Assembly (NCBI RefSeq): GCF_008704395.1
Contig: NZ_CP023695.1
Coordinates: 1-64,000, forward strand
DNA length: 64,000 nt
Reading direction: 5' to 3'
Source: Streptomyces alboniger
Lineage (GTDB): Bacteria; Actinomycetota; Actinomycetes; Streptomycetales; Streptomycetaceae
A program made the position numbers and the translations under genes. Positions 8,841 to 19,395 of the stretch are shown here, piece by piece; the first letter of the stretch is position 1, and each line of letters begins with the position of its first letter. Below the pieces are notes generated by a model, which saw only the letters and a program-made list of their open reading frames with translations, was not told the origin of the DNA and did no database searches.

Positions 8841-9836
8841 CGCGCCGGAGGGCCGCGCGGCATGCGACGCGGCCCGCTGGCCTTCGGTCGCGCACCCATA
8901 TCAACGTCGTACCACCCAGGTTGCTCGCCCGCGCGAGCGGCGCAATCGGAGACGGAACGTGCTCACCGGAACGGGGAGGGACAACAGGCACCTCGACAGC
9001 TGTATCGGTCATCGGAACCACCCGAGCATGCCTGCCGATCATGCTGCCGCACCGGGAAACTCCAAGATCCCCGACAGAGTCAAACTAGTAATCCAGCAGG
9101 AGTTCGCTTCCTTTGCTGGCAATTATCATCATCCCGCCATGGAGGGGATACATGAAATTTCCGCCTGGGTGATGAGTCGGAGTCAGTAACCAGAGTCACG
9201 GCATCGATCTGTCCGGCATCTCGTCCCGACTTTCGCTGCTGGTGCCGCTTGCTCGGCCCTCATCCCCGGCATTTTTGGGCGTAATTGCGTCTGGGATGCA
9301 TGAGGAGTACGCTTTCCCGTCAAGACGGGGGTAGCACATGCCGATACCTCTTTGGATTCGGCCAACTCCGTGCACGCCAGGGGCGGACGAGCCGTCATCG
9401 TCTCACCTCGCCCTACCTGCATCGGCCTCGCGCGATGCGCCTCGACAGGTCCTGGGTGGCAGAGGCCCCAAGTGTCTTCGGCTGCCGATAACCAGAACCT
9501 GCAGTTCAGAGCCCGCAGGAGCCAGAAACTTCAAAATGGCGACTTCGCGTCAGTACCGGTCGGTGAATATCGGCTAAACGAAATTTTGAGGGGATTTTCC
9601 CTCCGGTGGATTACGTAGTGCCCTGTCGGGTGATTGTTGACGGAAATCGCACACCTTGTTCTATTACAAATATCTGGACATGCGTGTCGTATGGAAGTAG
9701 CGCGTAACCCTCGGACTGTCGCACGGCATGCGGCGCAGACAAATGTTTCGAGGGAAATTACTCTTTTCAGGTGACTTGCCGGCCTGATTTCGCGCCCCGG
9801 ATCGACCCTTGCTTCACCTGAGCCAGAGGAAACACC
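8841..9836. other. Gene-poor region upstream of the glycine-rich gene
   Basis: No convincing intact gene. A short minus-strand start at 9012 (MTDTAVEVPVVPPRSGEH) runs about 50 codons before degenerating. From about 9530 the sequence is clearly more AT-rich than its surroundings, as expected for a promoter region of the gene at 9837. A possible -35 TTGACG lies at 9637-9642 with TATTAC at 9662-9667 (19-bp spacing, weak). Confidence 0.4.
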
Positions 9837-10763
9837 GTGAACCGGAAACAGACCACCGCTCTCCTCACCCTTCCGACCCTCTTCACCGGAGCAGCACTCT
9901 TCTTCGGCGCCCCTGCCGGGGCCTCTGCCCTGGCCTGTACCGCGGGCACTGCGGGCATTGCGGGTGCCAACGGCACCGCCGCCCACCCTGCCGGGTTCCC
10001 CGGCACCGCAGGCGGTGCTGCGACCGGAACGGGCAACTGCGCGGGCGGTGCCGGCGGCCCCGGCGGCAACGGCTTCGCCAACGGGGTCGGCGGTGCGGGC
10101 GGTAACGGCGGAATCGGCGTGGGCAGCGGATCCGGCGGTGCAGGTGCCACCGGTGGCACTGGTGGCTCAAGCGGCGCGACCGGCGGTAACGGTGGCACCG
10201 GTGCCTCCGGCGGCCTCAACGGCGCGGGTGGTGCGGGCGGTGCGGGCGGTGCGGGCACCAACGCCGCTGCGGGCGGCATCGGAGGTGCCGGCGGGAACTC
10301 CGGCGCCAGCGCCGGAGCCGGCGGCCAGGGCGGCCTGGGTGGCGTCGGTGGATCGAGCGGTGGTGCGGGCGGTAACGCAGGCAACGGCGGCATCGGCCAC
10401 GGCGGCGGAAAGGGCGGCAACGGAGGCGCCGGCGGCACCAACGCCTCCGGCAACGGAGGTAAGGGCGGTAATGCCGGGAAGGGCGGCAACGGCAGCTCCG
10501 GCGGTGCTTACCCCGGTGGCGCCGCGGGCATTGGCGGAGCCGGTGGTGTGAGTTCTGGAGGGCTCACCAACTCGGGTGGCAACGGAGGCACCGGCGGCAA
10601 TGGCGGTGTGAAGTCGGGTGCCAGCGTTGACGGCACCTGCGGGATCGGCGGCGCCGGCGGCAACGCCACGGGGGGCATGCTCTTCCGTGGCGGGACCGGT
10701 GGAACGGGCGGAACGTTCGGCGCGGGCAGCCCCTGCGCGAGCGGCGCCAACGGAACACCGTGA
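9837..10763 (+). CDS. Secreted glycine-rich PGRS-like protein
   Basis: A 308-residue protein. A signal peptide (MNRKQTTALLTLPTLFTG... to ASA, about residues 1-32) is followed by some 275 residues of GGN/GGT/GGA/GAGG triplet repeats, more than half Gly, with scattered Ala, Asn, Ser and a few Cys. The composition is close to the PGRS part of mycobacterial PE_PGRS proteins and to glycine-rich wall or adhesive proteins, but there is no PE domain. A GTG start is preceded by AGAGGA at suitable spacing. There is no anchor motif or transmembrane helix at the C-terminus, so secretion is likely. Its function is unknown. It stands alone between decayed sequences yet has an uninterrupted frame, arguing for recent use. 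Confidence 0.75.
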   Translation: MNRKQTTALLTLPTLFTGAALFFGAPAGASALACTAGTAGIAGANGTAAHPAGFPGTAGGAATGTGNCAGGAGGPGGNGFANGVGGAGGNGGIGVGSGSGGAGATGGTGGSSGATGGNGGTGASGGLNGAGGAGGAGGAGTNAAAGGIGGAGGNSGASAGAGGQGGLGGVGGSSGGAGGNAGNGGIGHGGGKGGNGGAGGTNASGNGGKGGNAGKGGNGSSGGAYPGGAAGIGGAGGVSSGGLTNSGGNGGTGGNGGVKSGASVDGTCGIGGAGGNATGGMLFRGGTGGTGGTFGAGSPCASGANGTP

Positions 10764-10846
10764 CCTTGCCCCACCCAGGTGCCCCGCCCCTCACGCCCTC
10801 AGACCACATGGCGCGGTCTCAGGACGTGACGGGTGCACCCTGACGT

Positions 10847-10884
10847 CCGCCCCTGAGAGTCTGAGGACTGACTCTCAGGGGCGG
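10847..10884 (+). terminator. Strong hairpin after the glycine-rich gene
   Basis: Perfect 15-bp inverted repeat CCGCCCCTGAGAGTC / GACTCTCAGGGGCGG with an 8-nt loop, about 80 bp past the stop. GGGTGCAC and its complement flank it outside. A likely rho-independent-type terminator without a U tract, common in streptomycetes. Confidence 0.75.
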
Positions 10885-11157
10885 CGTGCACCCGGGGCTG
10901 CCACTCGCACGACCGCAGGCCTCACCAGCCGCCCACCGGCCCGGCAGCGCGCAGCTCTGCCCCTTCCCGCCGCGTAGTGGCGGCGCGACGCCTCTAAACA
11001 AGGGACACAACCACCGTCTGCTCCCCCGGCGAGAGCTCTGCTGCTCCCCCGGGGACAGTGGCCGAAGCCCCAGCGGAAGGCCTGCTTCTGAGTGGTGATG
11101 AGTGGCGAGCCATCGATATGGACACCGATTTCCCAGGAACACTCGTCTGGGCCGACG

Positions 11158-11180
11158 TGAGGGGTTAAGACGACCCCTCA
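11158..11180. terminator. Short hairpin between converging regions
   Basis: 8-bp perfect stem TGAGGGGT/ACCCCTCA with a 7-nt loop, at the 3' end of the minus-strand pseudogene at 11178. Apart from this and the hairpin at 10847, the 10764-11177 interval holds nothing I can support as a gene. Confidence 0.5.
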
Positions 11181-11706
11181 GACATCACGCGCGCCCCACC
11201 GGCCGACGAACTCCTGAAGGGCGCGGCGCTGCTGTTCCTCGCGGGCTGATCTGCCGGGCGAGGACGTCGCGGTCGATGTACGCGTCGACGGCGGCGAGGA
11301 CCAGGCGCTGGAGTTCGAACGGCTCCAGCGCTTCCACCTCCCATTCACCGGGCGGCGGGGGTCGAAGCCGTAGCGGCGGGCGAAGGCCAGCCACCTCGGG
11401 GCGCCCTGCTTGCCTTCAGCCGCGGGCAGTTCGTAGGCGCGGACATGGTCGTAGGTCAGCAGAACCCGTTCCGTCCGGCTCCAGCAGCCGGTGCGCGCCA
11501 CCCAGTCCCGCTCGATGTCCTCGCCAGAGCAGTCGAAATCACCAACCACCAGAAGAACCCCGTCGCGAGGGTCGGCGGTGACGCGGTCGTGGACGATGTC
11601 GGCGTACGACTGCGAGCCGAAGCCGCGGACCACCAGCACCGGGATGCCCGCAGGAGCGAGCCAGCCGATCAGCTGCTGGCGCAGGGTGTCCTTCTCCGCC
11701 GCGACT
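11178..11706 (-). pseudogene. Decayed TOPRIM-like gene, copy 2
   Basis: The minus strand reads from about 11706 QQLIGWLAPAGIPVLVVRG, then VVGDFDCSGEDIERDWV, which has the GDxDxSGEDI look of a TOPRIM fold as in topoisomerase VI/Spo11 subunits, then YDHVRAYELPA and FARRYGFDPRRP. A frameshift follows, and VEALEPFELQRLVLAAV continues in another frame. The N-terminus is cut at about 11706, where the recombinase module begins. It is homologous to the shorter remnant at 8440-8735. A nuclease or recombination role is only a family-level guess. Confidence 0.55.
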
Positions 11707-11828
11707 TTACCGACCGCAGTTTGGGCTGTTCGTGATGTTCATGATGGCCTGTGACCTGGGCATTCTGGATCCGTTTACCGACCGGCTCCGGGATGTCCGT
11801 CACGTTTCGGTGGTCGGTGTGGAGAGCT

Positions 11829-13004
11829 GTGGCAAGGCAGATAGTGATAGGCGATCTCCGGGTGCAGGAGATCCGGCGGGCCGGTGATCGACGGTCCTGG
11901 ACGATCGTGTGGCCGGAGGGCAGAGAGCATCGGGAGGCGGACGGCTTCCTGCGGAAGTACGAGGAGTCGGGTACCCAGAGGACGTACGCGTACGTGCTGG
12001 TCGATCATCTGCGGTGGCTGGAGCGTGAGTGCTTGCCGCTGGAGACCGTGGCCTTGCGCGATCTTGAGCGGTATATGGGCATTGTCGGGGCCGAGGTCCT
12101 GATGCCGCTCGGAGAACCGTGGCGGCTGGGCAAGAAGCCATATGGGAAGGACGCCCTGTCGGTGGCCGCGGCCTGCTTGAAGGGCTTCTATCTGCACCGG
12201 GCGTCGCTGGGTGTCAACACCGCGCTCGGCATGGCCTTGAACGTGTCCCGGCTGCCGACGCGGGTCGACCGGGACAGGGCCTTGCTGGGGCACGTAATCC
12301 AGACGATGCCGTCCAACCCGCTGGCGCCGAAACGCCCTCGCCGGCGGCACCCGAAGATGTTGCCCGAGGGCGCCCGGGAAGGGCTGATCAGCGTCGTCAA
12401 CGCGGCCCGCGACCGGCTGACCGTCGACTGGCTGAGCGACGGCGGCTTCCGCATCGGCGAGCTCTGTGGGCTGCACCTCCCTGACCTGCACCTTCGCGAG
12501 GGTGCTCGCTGCGGTGAGTGCCGGGCTCCGCATGTTCACATCTGCCACCGGATCGGGAACTCCAATCAGGCGGCCGCGAAGACCAAGTACCCCTGGTCGT
12601 TGGAGGACGGCGTGATCACCGGCGGCCTGATCAAGCGCGTCAGCCCCCAGATGGTCCACTCCTACTTCGACTACATGACCAGCGAGTATCCGCGGGATCC
12701 GGCTCACGACATGCTGATGGTCCAGCTCCACGGACCACGGACGGGGCAGCCTTAGGCGACGGCAGGCGCCCGCCGAATGCTCGGCCGGGCTTCAGTCCGC
12801 GCCGGGCTCGGGAAGATCAAACCCCATGCATTTCGTCACTCGTTCGCGACGTCCGTGCTCGACGCGTCGGACGGCAACCTGGTCGTTGCCCGCGACGCCG
12901 GCGGCTGGGCATCGACACAGGTCCTGGACGAGATCTACGCCCACGTCGACCTCCACGACCGACACTTTGTGGCCGCGCTCGACAAGGTCTGGGGGCTGTC
13001 ATGA
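11829..13004 (+). pseudogene. Tyrosine recombinase A (TnpA-like), interrupted by an in-frame amber codon
   Basis: From the GTG at 11829 (GGAG 4 bp upstream) the frame reads an N-terminal core-binding domain, the box I arginine in DGGFRIGELCGLHL, and then hits TAG at 12753-12755. The same frame continues at once with the box II residues HAFRHSFAT and the tyrosine in VLDEIYAHVD, ending at 13004 after 391 codons. A single base change, probably TGG to TAG, thus removes the HxxR and Tyr residues. TnpA-type enzymes catalyse strand cleavage in Tn554-like integration. The stop overlaps the ATG of the next gene (ATGA at 13001). Confidence 0.8.
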
Positions 13005-14915
13005 GCCGCCCCGACCCCGTATTTCCGTTCTTCCTTGACCATCCGGCCCGCGTCACCAGCGACCGGCTCGAACTCCTGACGGCTTTGGTCAACGGACCGC
13101 GCTTCGACCCGATGTTCCGCGGCGACCTCCTCGTCGTCCCGCCCGACCACCCGGTCTATCGGTGGCAGTGCCGGGTCGGCGGCTGCGAACGTCCAGGTCA
13201 GCATCACGTCGAGCTGTGTTTCCAGCAGGACCGGGAATGGGCGGAAGCTCGCGCCTCCGGCGGCAACCAGGCCGAGTTCCTGGAAGCCGCGACGCGAAGG
13301 CAGCACGCTGGGTGGTCCAGGTTTCCTGCCTGATCTGCCCCGGCTGCCCGGCGACAAGCAAGGACCGGCAGCTCTGCCGCCGTCACGCGAGCCGATGGCA
13401 CAACCGCAACCGCCCGGACAAACCGCCGGTGGACTTCGAATCGTGGGTACTGGAGCAGTCACCGTTCGATGGCTACGGTTCCTGCCCGGTCGCCAGCTGC
13501 AGCGGCCTGGCGGCAAGCCCACTGAAGCTGTGCCGCTGGCACGAGCTGTTCTACCAGCGCGAAGGCCGACCCGGAGGTGCCGTTCTGCCCGAGAAGTGGG
13601 CGCGCTACTACGAGGTCTACGGCAAGCCGGTGCCCGTCACCTACGCGGACCGGCGGCAGTTCGACCAGTGGTCTCGCACGGCCCGCTCGGAGACCCTGCA
13701 CGGACAGTTGAACCTACGCGGGCTTCGGCCGCTGATGAAGGCCGAAATTCAGTGGGGCCTGTTCAAGCACACCGAGGGTGATCGGGCCCGCTGGCCGCTG
13801 CCCTGGGTTCAAGACCTGGTCAACTTCTGCCGGGACCGGGACCTCGGCTCGCTGGCCGACATGGACGTCAACCAATGCACGCACTTCACGCAGATGATCG
13901 CGCGGGAGACCCTCAACGAGCTCCGGCTGATCTACTTCACCCCGGAGACCACCCGTGAGGCTGGCTTCATCGAGACCGACCACTTCGGGATCCGTTTCCC
14001 CGGCCGGATCAGCCACTACGACCTCACCGGCGTGTCCCAGCGCTGGCTCCGCGACGTCCTCTGGGACTACCTCGCCGCGATCCTGCGGTCACCGAAGTGC
14101 CCTCGGACCGGCGCCACCTTCGACCACGCCCGCCGCGGCATTGTCTCCCTGAGCGCCTTCCTCGAAGCCGACGCCCGCGAAGGCGGTCACGATCCCAACC
14201 TCCTGCAGGCCAAGCACATGGAAACGGCCTGGAACCGTATCTGCTGTTGGAACGACCCGAACAGGCGGCGCTCTCGGCCCGGCTGCTGGAACGACGCCAC
14301 CGTGACCTGTTCCTCGTCTCCCGAGTCGACCATGAAGCGGACCTGCTGTACGGGCGGCTCGACGGCATGGACCGGGTCTTCACCATGTCTGCGATGGAGC
14401 CAGAAAAGCGGCGAATCGCAGTGCAGGAGACGGACATTGGGCTTGAAGCACTCACGGTGTTCATCTGCCGGGGTGGGCTGATGCCCGGTGCGGACTCCTG
14501 GAAGCGCTACCGGCACGCCGCATGGCGGCGCATGGTGGCCTTGGCGGATGAGGCGACACCGATGCTGCCGCGCAAGAGGTGGCGCTGGCACGATCTCCGC
14601 CACACCTACGCGCTGCAGCTCTTGTCCTATCTCGAGCGCCAAATGGACGGTGAGGAGCCGGATGCCGTCGCCCGCCGGCGACGCCACCGGTCCTACCTGA
14701 CCAGTCACATCCGGCTGAACCCGTTGCTGATCGTCAGCCGCCGGTTGGGGCACTCCAACCCGGCCACCACATACGAATACCTGCAATACACCGACGACCG
14801 GCTCAACGACTTCGACGCCGCGTTTAAGGGATGGGTCGGAGAGCTGGGCAGCGAGGCAACCTACGCGCAGATGGCCTCCCGCGCGCTCGGCATGACGAAG
14901 GAGGAGGCCAGCTGA
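13001..14915 (+). pseudogene. Tyrosine recombinase B (TnpB-like), two frame breaks
   Basis: Begins MSRPDPVFPFFLDHPARV. The protein-like sequence changes frame near 13285 (to KAARWVVQVSCLICPGCP) and again near 14220 (from LLQAKHMETAWNR to LERPEQAALSARLLERR). The final segment has WRWHDLRHTYALQLL and LGHSNPATTYEYLQY, the HxxR...H...Y boxes of tyrosine recombinases. The box I arginine region is not visible around 14220, so a deletion probably accompanies that frameshift. The N-terminal half has Cys pairs (CLICPGCP, LCRRH) suggesting a zinc-binding part. The stop overlaps the next start (TGATG). Confidence 0.75.
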
Positions 14916-16837
14916 TGCCACGTCGAGGAGAATTCCGCCGCGACTTTCCCGATGCTGGCCCCGATCCGGCGCCGGTGGCCGACAGGATCGGCGAGCGTAT
15001 GGTCCGCACTACTAGCGCGACCAAGCGCAACCTGACCAACCGGGTTCTCCCGTCTGCCTACGCATGTTCGCAACTGGCGGCCGAACTCGCCGACGAGTGG
15101 GTCGAGTACGTCGAAGCCGCCGGGCTGACGGCGGGGACGGTCCAGTCCTACCAGCAGGCGATTTCGAGCCTGTGCGCGTCAGTAGACTTGCAGCTGGGCC
15201 AGGCTGCGTCCGGGGCGTCCTTGGGCCGGGACCAGCCGGACCTTGCGCGGGCGGTCGCGACGTGGGAGCGCACCCTGCCGTCCGGTTTCCCGGCCGGGTC
15301 GATGCGTCCGGCGATCCTGTCGGGGGCGATCCGGGTGCTGGTGAGGCGGCGGGCGGAGCATCCGGAGCGGACGGTGGCAGCCCGGGTGACCGCGCTCGCC
15401 AAGGCTGGCAGCGGGGTCCCTGCAGGAGAATACGAGGAGCTCGACGAGTTCAGCTGGGAAGAGAAACAGGCCATGGTCCGCACGGCCTGGACGGCCGTGG
15501 TCGCGCTGGAGAAGCGGCTAGCGGCCGGGTGGGAGCGGGCTGGGCGTGGCCAGCACCCGCAGCAGGGCTCCTGGACGGGCATCGACGATCTTCTTTGGGG
15601 GCTGGCCCACGGTGAGATCACACCGGCCCGCATTAGCGAAGTTCTTCCGCCGCCACGGTTCTGGCCGGAGCAACTGCGCAAGTGCATCCGTAGGCCAGAC
15701 GGCACCATGCCCCACACGGCAAGGACGGTCCTGACCCGATGGCTGGTCGCTCAGCTCTGGCCGACCACCATGGACCTGCATGCCTTCCGCGTTCTGCTCG
15801 TTGATGCCACCGGCCACCCGCCCGAGGAGGTCAGCCAACTCACCGAGGAAGGAGTTGAATTCACCCCCGGTGGGGTACGGCTGACGCTGGTGCGCAAGCG
15901 CGCGAAGCGCCGCTACTACCGCGCTTTCAAAGACGTGTCGCTCGAGCTGGCCGACGTGATCGAGACCAAGACGTTCAAGGACCAGCCCCGCCGTGAGCCC
16001 GGTGCGATCGCCCGCCGTCTGATGCAGGTGACCGAGCGGACCCGGGAACTGGCACATGAACCGGACCGAAAGCTCTTCGTTCGCGCGGTGGTCGACGTGG
16101 ACCGGGAGCTGAAGTTCTGTGAGTGGAACCCGGAAGCTCCACTCGTCCGCTTCAGCACCTGGCTGAAGGCACACGGGGTCACCGTCGAGGGCAAGACCGA
16201 CATCAGACGGCTGCGCAAGTCGACCAAAGTGGAGCGGGTCGTTACCTCCGGCGGTCACATCAGCGAGGCGGCTAACGACCACCACGAACAGACGTTCAAG
16301 AGCCACTATGCCCAGGGCACGACACTGCGGGTGATCTCCGGAGAGGTCATCAACTCTGCCCAGGAGCACTGGCTCAAGCAAGCCGTCGAAGGCCCGACCG
16401 TCGTCACGCAGTCGGCCGTCAGCGAGGACTCGACACAGCTACAGGAAATCGGCCTGAGCAAACAGGAAGCAGCTGACCTGATCCAGGGCGAACTGGATAT
16501 GGGGGTCACCCACTGCAAGAACCCCTACGACTCGCCCTACAGCCCGACCGGAGAGTTGTGCGCGGTGGCCCCCCTGCGCTGCCTGGAGTGCCGCAATGCC
16601 TGGGTTCTGCCCAGCCAGCTGCCCCAGCTCCTGCTCTTCTCCGATCATCTTGAGCGGATGCGGAACCGGCTCTCCCCACCGCGGTTCACCGCGATCTGGG
16701 GCCAGTCCTATACGAACCTCCAGGCCGTCATCACGGACCGATCAGACGAAGGGATTCGCCTGGCCCGGAAGCACATCGACGATGGCGGCATCGCCCTGGA
16801 CCTGCCCCTTTCCGCACACGTGGAGTTCGACGGATGA
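14915..16837 (+). CDS. Tyrosine recombinase-like protein C, intact but catalytically atypical
   Basis: A 640-residue protein with an uninterrupted frame from the ATG at 14915, overlapping the previous stop. The fold order matches large tyrosine recombinases (SAM-like N-terminal domain, then a core with VRLTLVRKRAKRRYY), but the expected box I arginine reads TGHPPEE and the HxxR box is replaced by TDIRRLRKST. A conserved Tyr survives in TFKSHYAQGTT. A zinc-like C...CxxC set lies near the C-terminus (CAVAPLRCLEC). I infer an accessory or structural subunit that works with catalytic partners, or a degenerate enzyme. It is the only intact recombinase gene of the module. The end overlaps the next gene by 4 bp. 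Confidence 0.7.
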   Translation: MPRRGEFRRDFPDAGPDPAPVADRIGERMVRTTSATKRNLTNRVLPSAYACSQLAAELADEWVEYVEAAGLTAGTVQSYQQAISSLCASVDLQLGQAASGASLGRDQPDLARAVATWERTLPSGFPAGSMRPAILSGAIRVLVRRRAEHPERTVAARVTALAKAGSGVPAGEYEELDEFSWEEKQAMVRTAWTAVVALEKRLAAGWERAGRGQHPQQGSWTGIDDLLWGLAHGEITPARISEVLPPPRFWPEQLRKCIRRPDGTMPHTARTVLTRWLVAQLWPTTMDLHAFRVLLVDATGHPPEEVSQLTEEGVEFTPGGVRLTLVRKRAKRRYYRAFKDVSLELADVIETKTFKDQPRREPGAIARRLMQVTERTRELAHEPDRKLFVRAVVDVDRELKFCEWNPEAPLVRFSTWLKAHGVTVEGKTDIRRLRKSTKVERVVTSGGHISEAANDHHEQTFKSHYAQGTTLRVISGEVINSAQEHWLKQAVEGPTVVTQSAVSEDSTQLQEIGLSKQEAADLIQGELDMGVTHCKNPYDSPYSPTGELCAVAPLRCLECRNAWVLPSQLPQLLLFSDHLERMRNRLSPPRFTAIWGQSYTNLQAVITDRSDEGIRLARKHIDDGGIALDLPLSAHVEFDG

Positions 16838-18944
16838 CTACCCCTATCGCCAGCCCGCTGCCGACGTCGCTCTTCAGGGAAGACGAGCCAGTCATCCAGG
16901 GCCACTCACTACTGCAGTGCGCCACGGTCCCGCTGTTTGGCCAGATCGACGTATGGGACTTCAACGGCGTCGTACGCCGCAACGCTAACCTCACCGAAGG
17001 AGAATGGAAGATCTTTTTCTCCTCGGGGCTCACGCGCCCAGAGTGGAACCTGACTGCACGTGAGATCGCCATGATCATGGCCAACCCGCGGTACGAGGCC
17101 CCGATCGACGCCGGTGTCCATCTCGCGCCCGAACCCTTCGATTTGAAGACTGGAATCCGTGCTGTCTCGGCCCTGCGCAACGTGGTCCGGTGGGCGGAGA
17201 AGAACGGGCTGCCTCCGCAGTTGGGGGCTTGGGGGGATGTAGAGCTGAGGCGGTTCATCAATCACCTACGGGACAAGGGTAGCAAACCAGGCACATTGAT
17301 GAACTATGTGAACTTCCTCAAGCGTCTCCACGAGGTCGGCCCGGCCCTCAGCATGGGTGGCCCACTCGTCGATCCGTGGAAGGGAATGAGTGCCCGCAAG
17401 GCAGCCAAGTACGTGGCCACCGATGAGCTTTCCACACCTGCCGTCCCCCCGGAGATCTGGTTCCCGCTGGTCAGGGCTGCCTGGATCTACGTGCACTCTT
17501 TCGCCCCGGACGTCCTGCGTGCTCTAGCCCGCTACCAGGAACTCCGCGGCTGCCTACGGCCGTCGGGACTCGAACCCGGAGAGATCGATGAACAGCTGGA
17601 TGTCTATCTCGCCGAGCCGGAGAGCCGTATCCCTCTGCACGCTCCCGCTGCCCATGCAGGGGCGTAAAGGGGCACACGACACGAGGGCGTCAATTGGAAT
17701 CTGCTGTCCCTGTTCATCCGCCTCGGTCCTCAAAAGGGGGCGCCTTCAGCGACGGGTCTGCCGTGGGGCGGCGACGCCGCGAGAGAGTCCTGGCAGCACT
17801 CGAGGCCGGCCACCGCACGACGACCGGCCTCATTGATAACCTGATCCAGGTGGATCGGCCGGACGGCAGCAGGGGCCCGTGGCACCCCGGGCTGGACCCT
17901 TGGGCTCTGACGCGAATGCTGTTCAAGCTACGGGATGCCTCGTTCTGTTTGGTCGTGGCTTTGTCGATGATGCGGGACAGTGAGATCCACGAGATCCGCC
18001 GCGGTGCGGTGGTCCAGCACTACAACGCTCCCGCGATTGCTTCGACCTTGGTCAAGGGGCGCTCCGGTCGCCCGGGCAAGCACTGGTGGATTACGGAGCC
18101 GGTCGCCGAGGCCATTGCCGTAGCTGAAGCCCTCTCGGTCCGCCATGAACGGGTATTCGCGCCGCTGAAACGGCCCAGGAGCACCGAGACTGTGCACTCA
18201 AGCCAGATGATCGACTCTTTCATCGAGACCGTGAACGACGACCGGGCCTGGACCGGGTTGGCTGAGATCCCAGCAGGCAGGGCCCGACCTCACATGTTCC
18301 GCCACGCGATGGCGATGCTCACCGACCAGTTCCCTGGATCCGAGATCGCACTCGGGTTACAGCTCAAGCACGTGGCGGCTCGAGCTCTAGCGAACCGCTC
18401 GACGCAGGCTTACGCCGCCGCGGACACCAGGTGGGCAGAGTTGCTAGAGACCGCTCTGGACGCCGTGCGCTTCCGGCGTTTCAAAGAGCTCTACGGCTCG
18501 CACAAGGATGGTGAACCGATCGGCTATGGGCCCGGAGCGGAACGGGTCAAGGACGCTTTCGACGAGGTCACCGCCACCGTCCAAGCCAAGAACGGCGACT
18601 CGAGGATGGAGGAAGACTTGTTGCGTAAGCTCCGCATCACCATCCGGTTCGGCATGCTCAACAACTGTCTGTTCGATCAAGCCAACCCAGTCGGCGCGGT
18701 CTGTCTGGAGAACGCCACAGTTCCCAAGGGGCACAACGGACCGCTCGAATACCGCTGCCGACCCGACCGCTGCCGTAACAGCATGATCGGAGTCGAACAC
18801 GTTGCGATCCACGACGCCCACCGGAGAACACAGCTGAAACCGCTGGAAACGCGGCGACTGCCCGCACCGCGCAAGGACCTGATCCGCCGCGAGATCGAAC
18901 GGGTCGATGCCATCTTGGCCCAGGTCCCTGAGGAGAAGGCATGA
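16834..18944 (+). pseudogene. Tyrosine recombinase D, frame broken mid-gene
   Basis: Starts at the ATG at 16834 (ATGA overlap) and reads a recombinase N-terminal domain to a TAA at 17665. Protein-like sequence continues in the same frame (GVNWNLLSLFIRLGPQKGA), then moves to another frame near 17735 for the remaining 400 residues. The catalytic half carries MMRDSEIHEIRRG (box I Arg) and RPHMFRHAMAML (HxxR), with a late Tyr in RSTQAYAAAD. At least two lesions are therefore needed to explain it. Undamaged, it would be about 700 residues, larger than Tn554 TnpB. Confidence 0.7.
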
Positions 18945-19395
18945 CTGGCCCGGCAGAGCGCACACTCACCCCTGACGGCGTCACCGAGGAGACCGCCAAG
19001 GCGTTACGGTCCGCCATGCAGAGGCTGTTCGCCGGCAAGCCCCAGCGGACGGACGCCTGACAAAGCAGAACCTCTGGCGCGAAGCCGGGATCAGTCGGGC
19101 CACCATGAACCGGGCGCACACCATCCTCGCTGAGTGGGACGCTCATGTTGCCAAACACGGCACCGCGACGCGGGGCGAGGCCCGCCGGGACGAAGAGATC
19201 AGCGAACTCAAGCGCAAACTCGCTGGCAAGACCCGTGAATGCACCGCCCTTCAGCGCCGTCTGGAGGCTGCTGCCACGGCCATCGCGGCCCTTCATCACG
19301 ACAACACTCTCCTGAGGGAGGACCTCGCTCGCAGCGGCGGCAGCGTGATCCCCTTGCACCGCCAGCGAGGCCCCGGCCAGGACCAGGAGGTGTGA
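18941..19395 (+). pseudogene. Small coiled-coil TnpC/DUF6262-like protein, frameshifted
   Basis: ATG at 18941 overlaps the preceding stop. The first 39 codons (MTGPAERTLTPDGV...) end at TGA 19058-19060. One base out of frame, the sequence continues GRLTKQNLWREAGISRATMNRA (two adjoining stretches), then a Glu/Lys/Leu heptad region (EISELKRKLAGKTRECTALQ), closing at 19395. Short proteins with an HTH-like start and coiled coil follow the recombinases in Tn554-like modules and may act as orientation or accessory factors. The frameshift at about 19052 suggests loss of function. Confidence 0.6.

Noticed and set aside
9183-9422. 79-codon minus-strand ORF
   Set aside because: No start signal, no recognisable domain, and it lies in a non-coding AT-richer interval.
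9767-10489. Proline-rich open frame opposite the glycine-rich gene
   Set aside because: It is the complement of Gly codons (GGC/GCC), has no start signal, and the plus-strand gene has a signal peptide and ribosome site.
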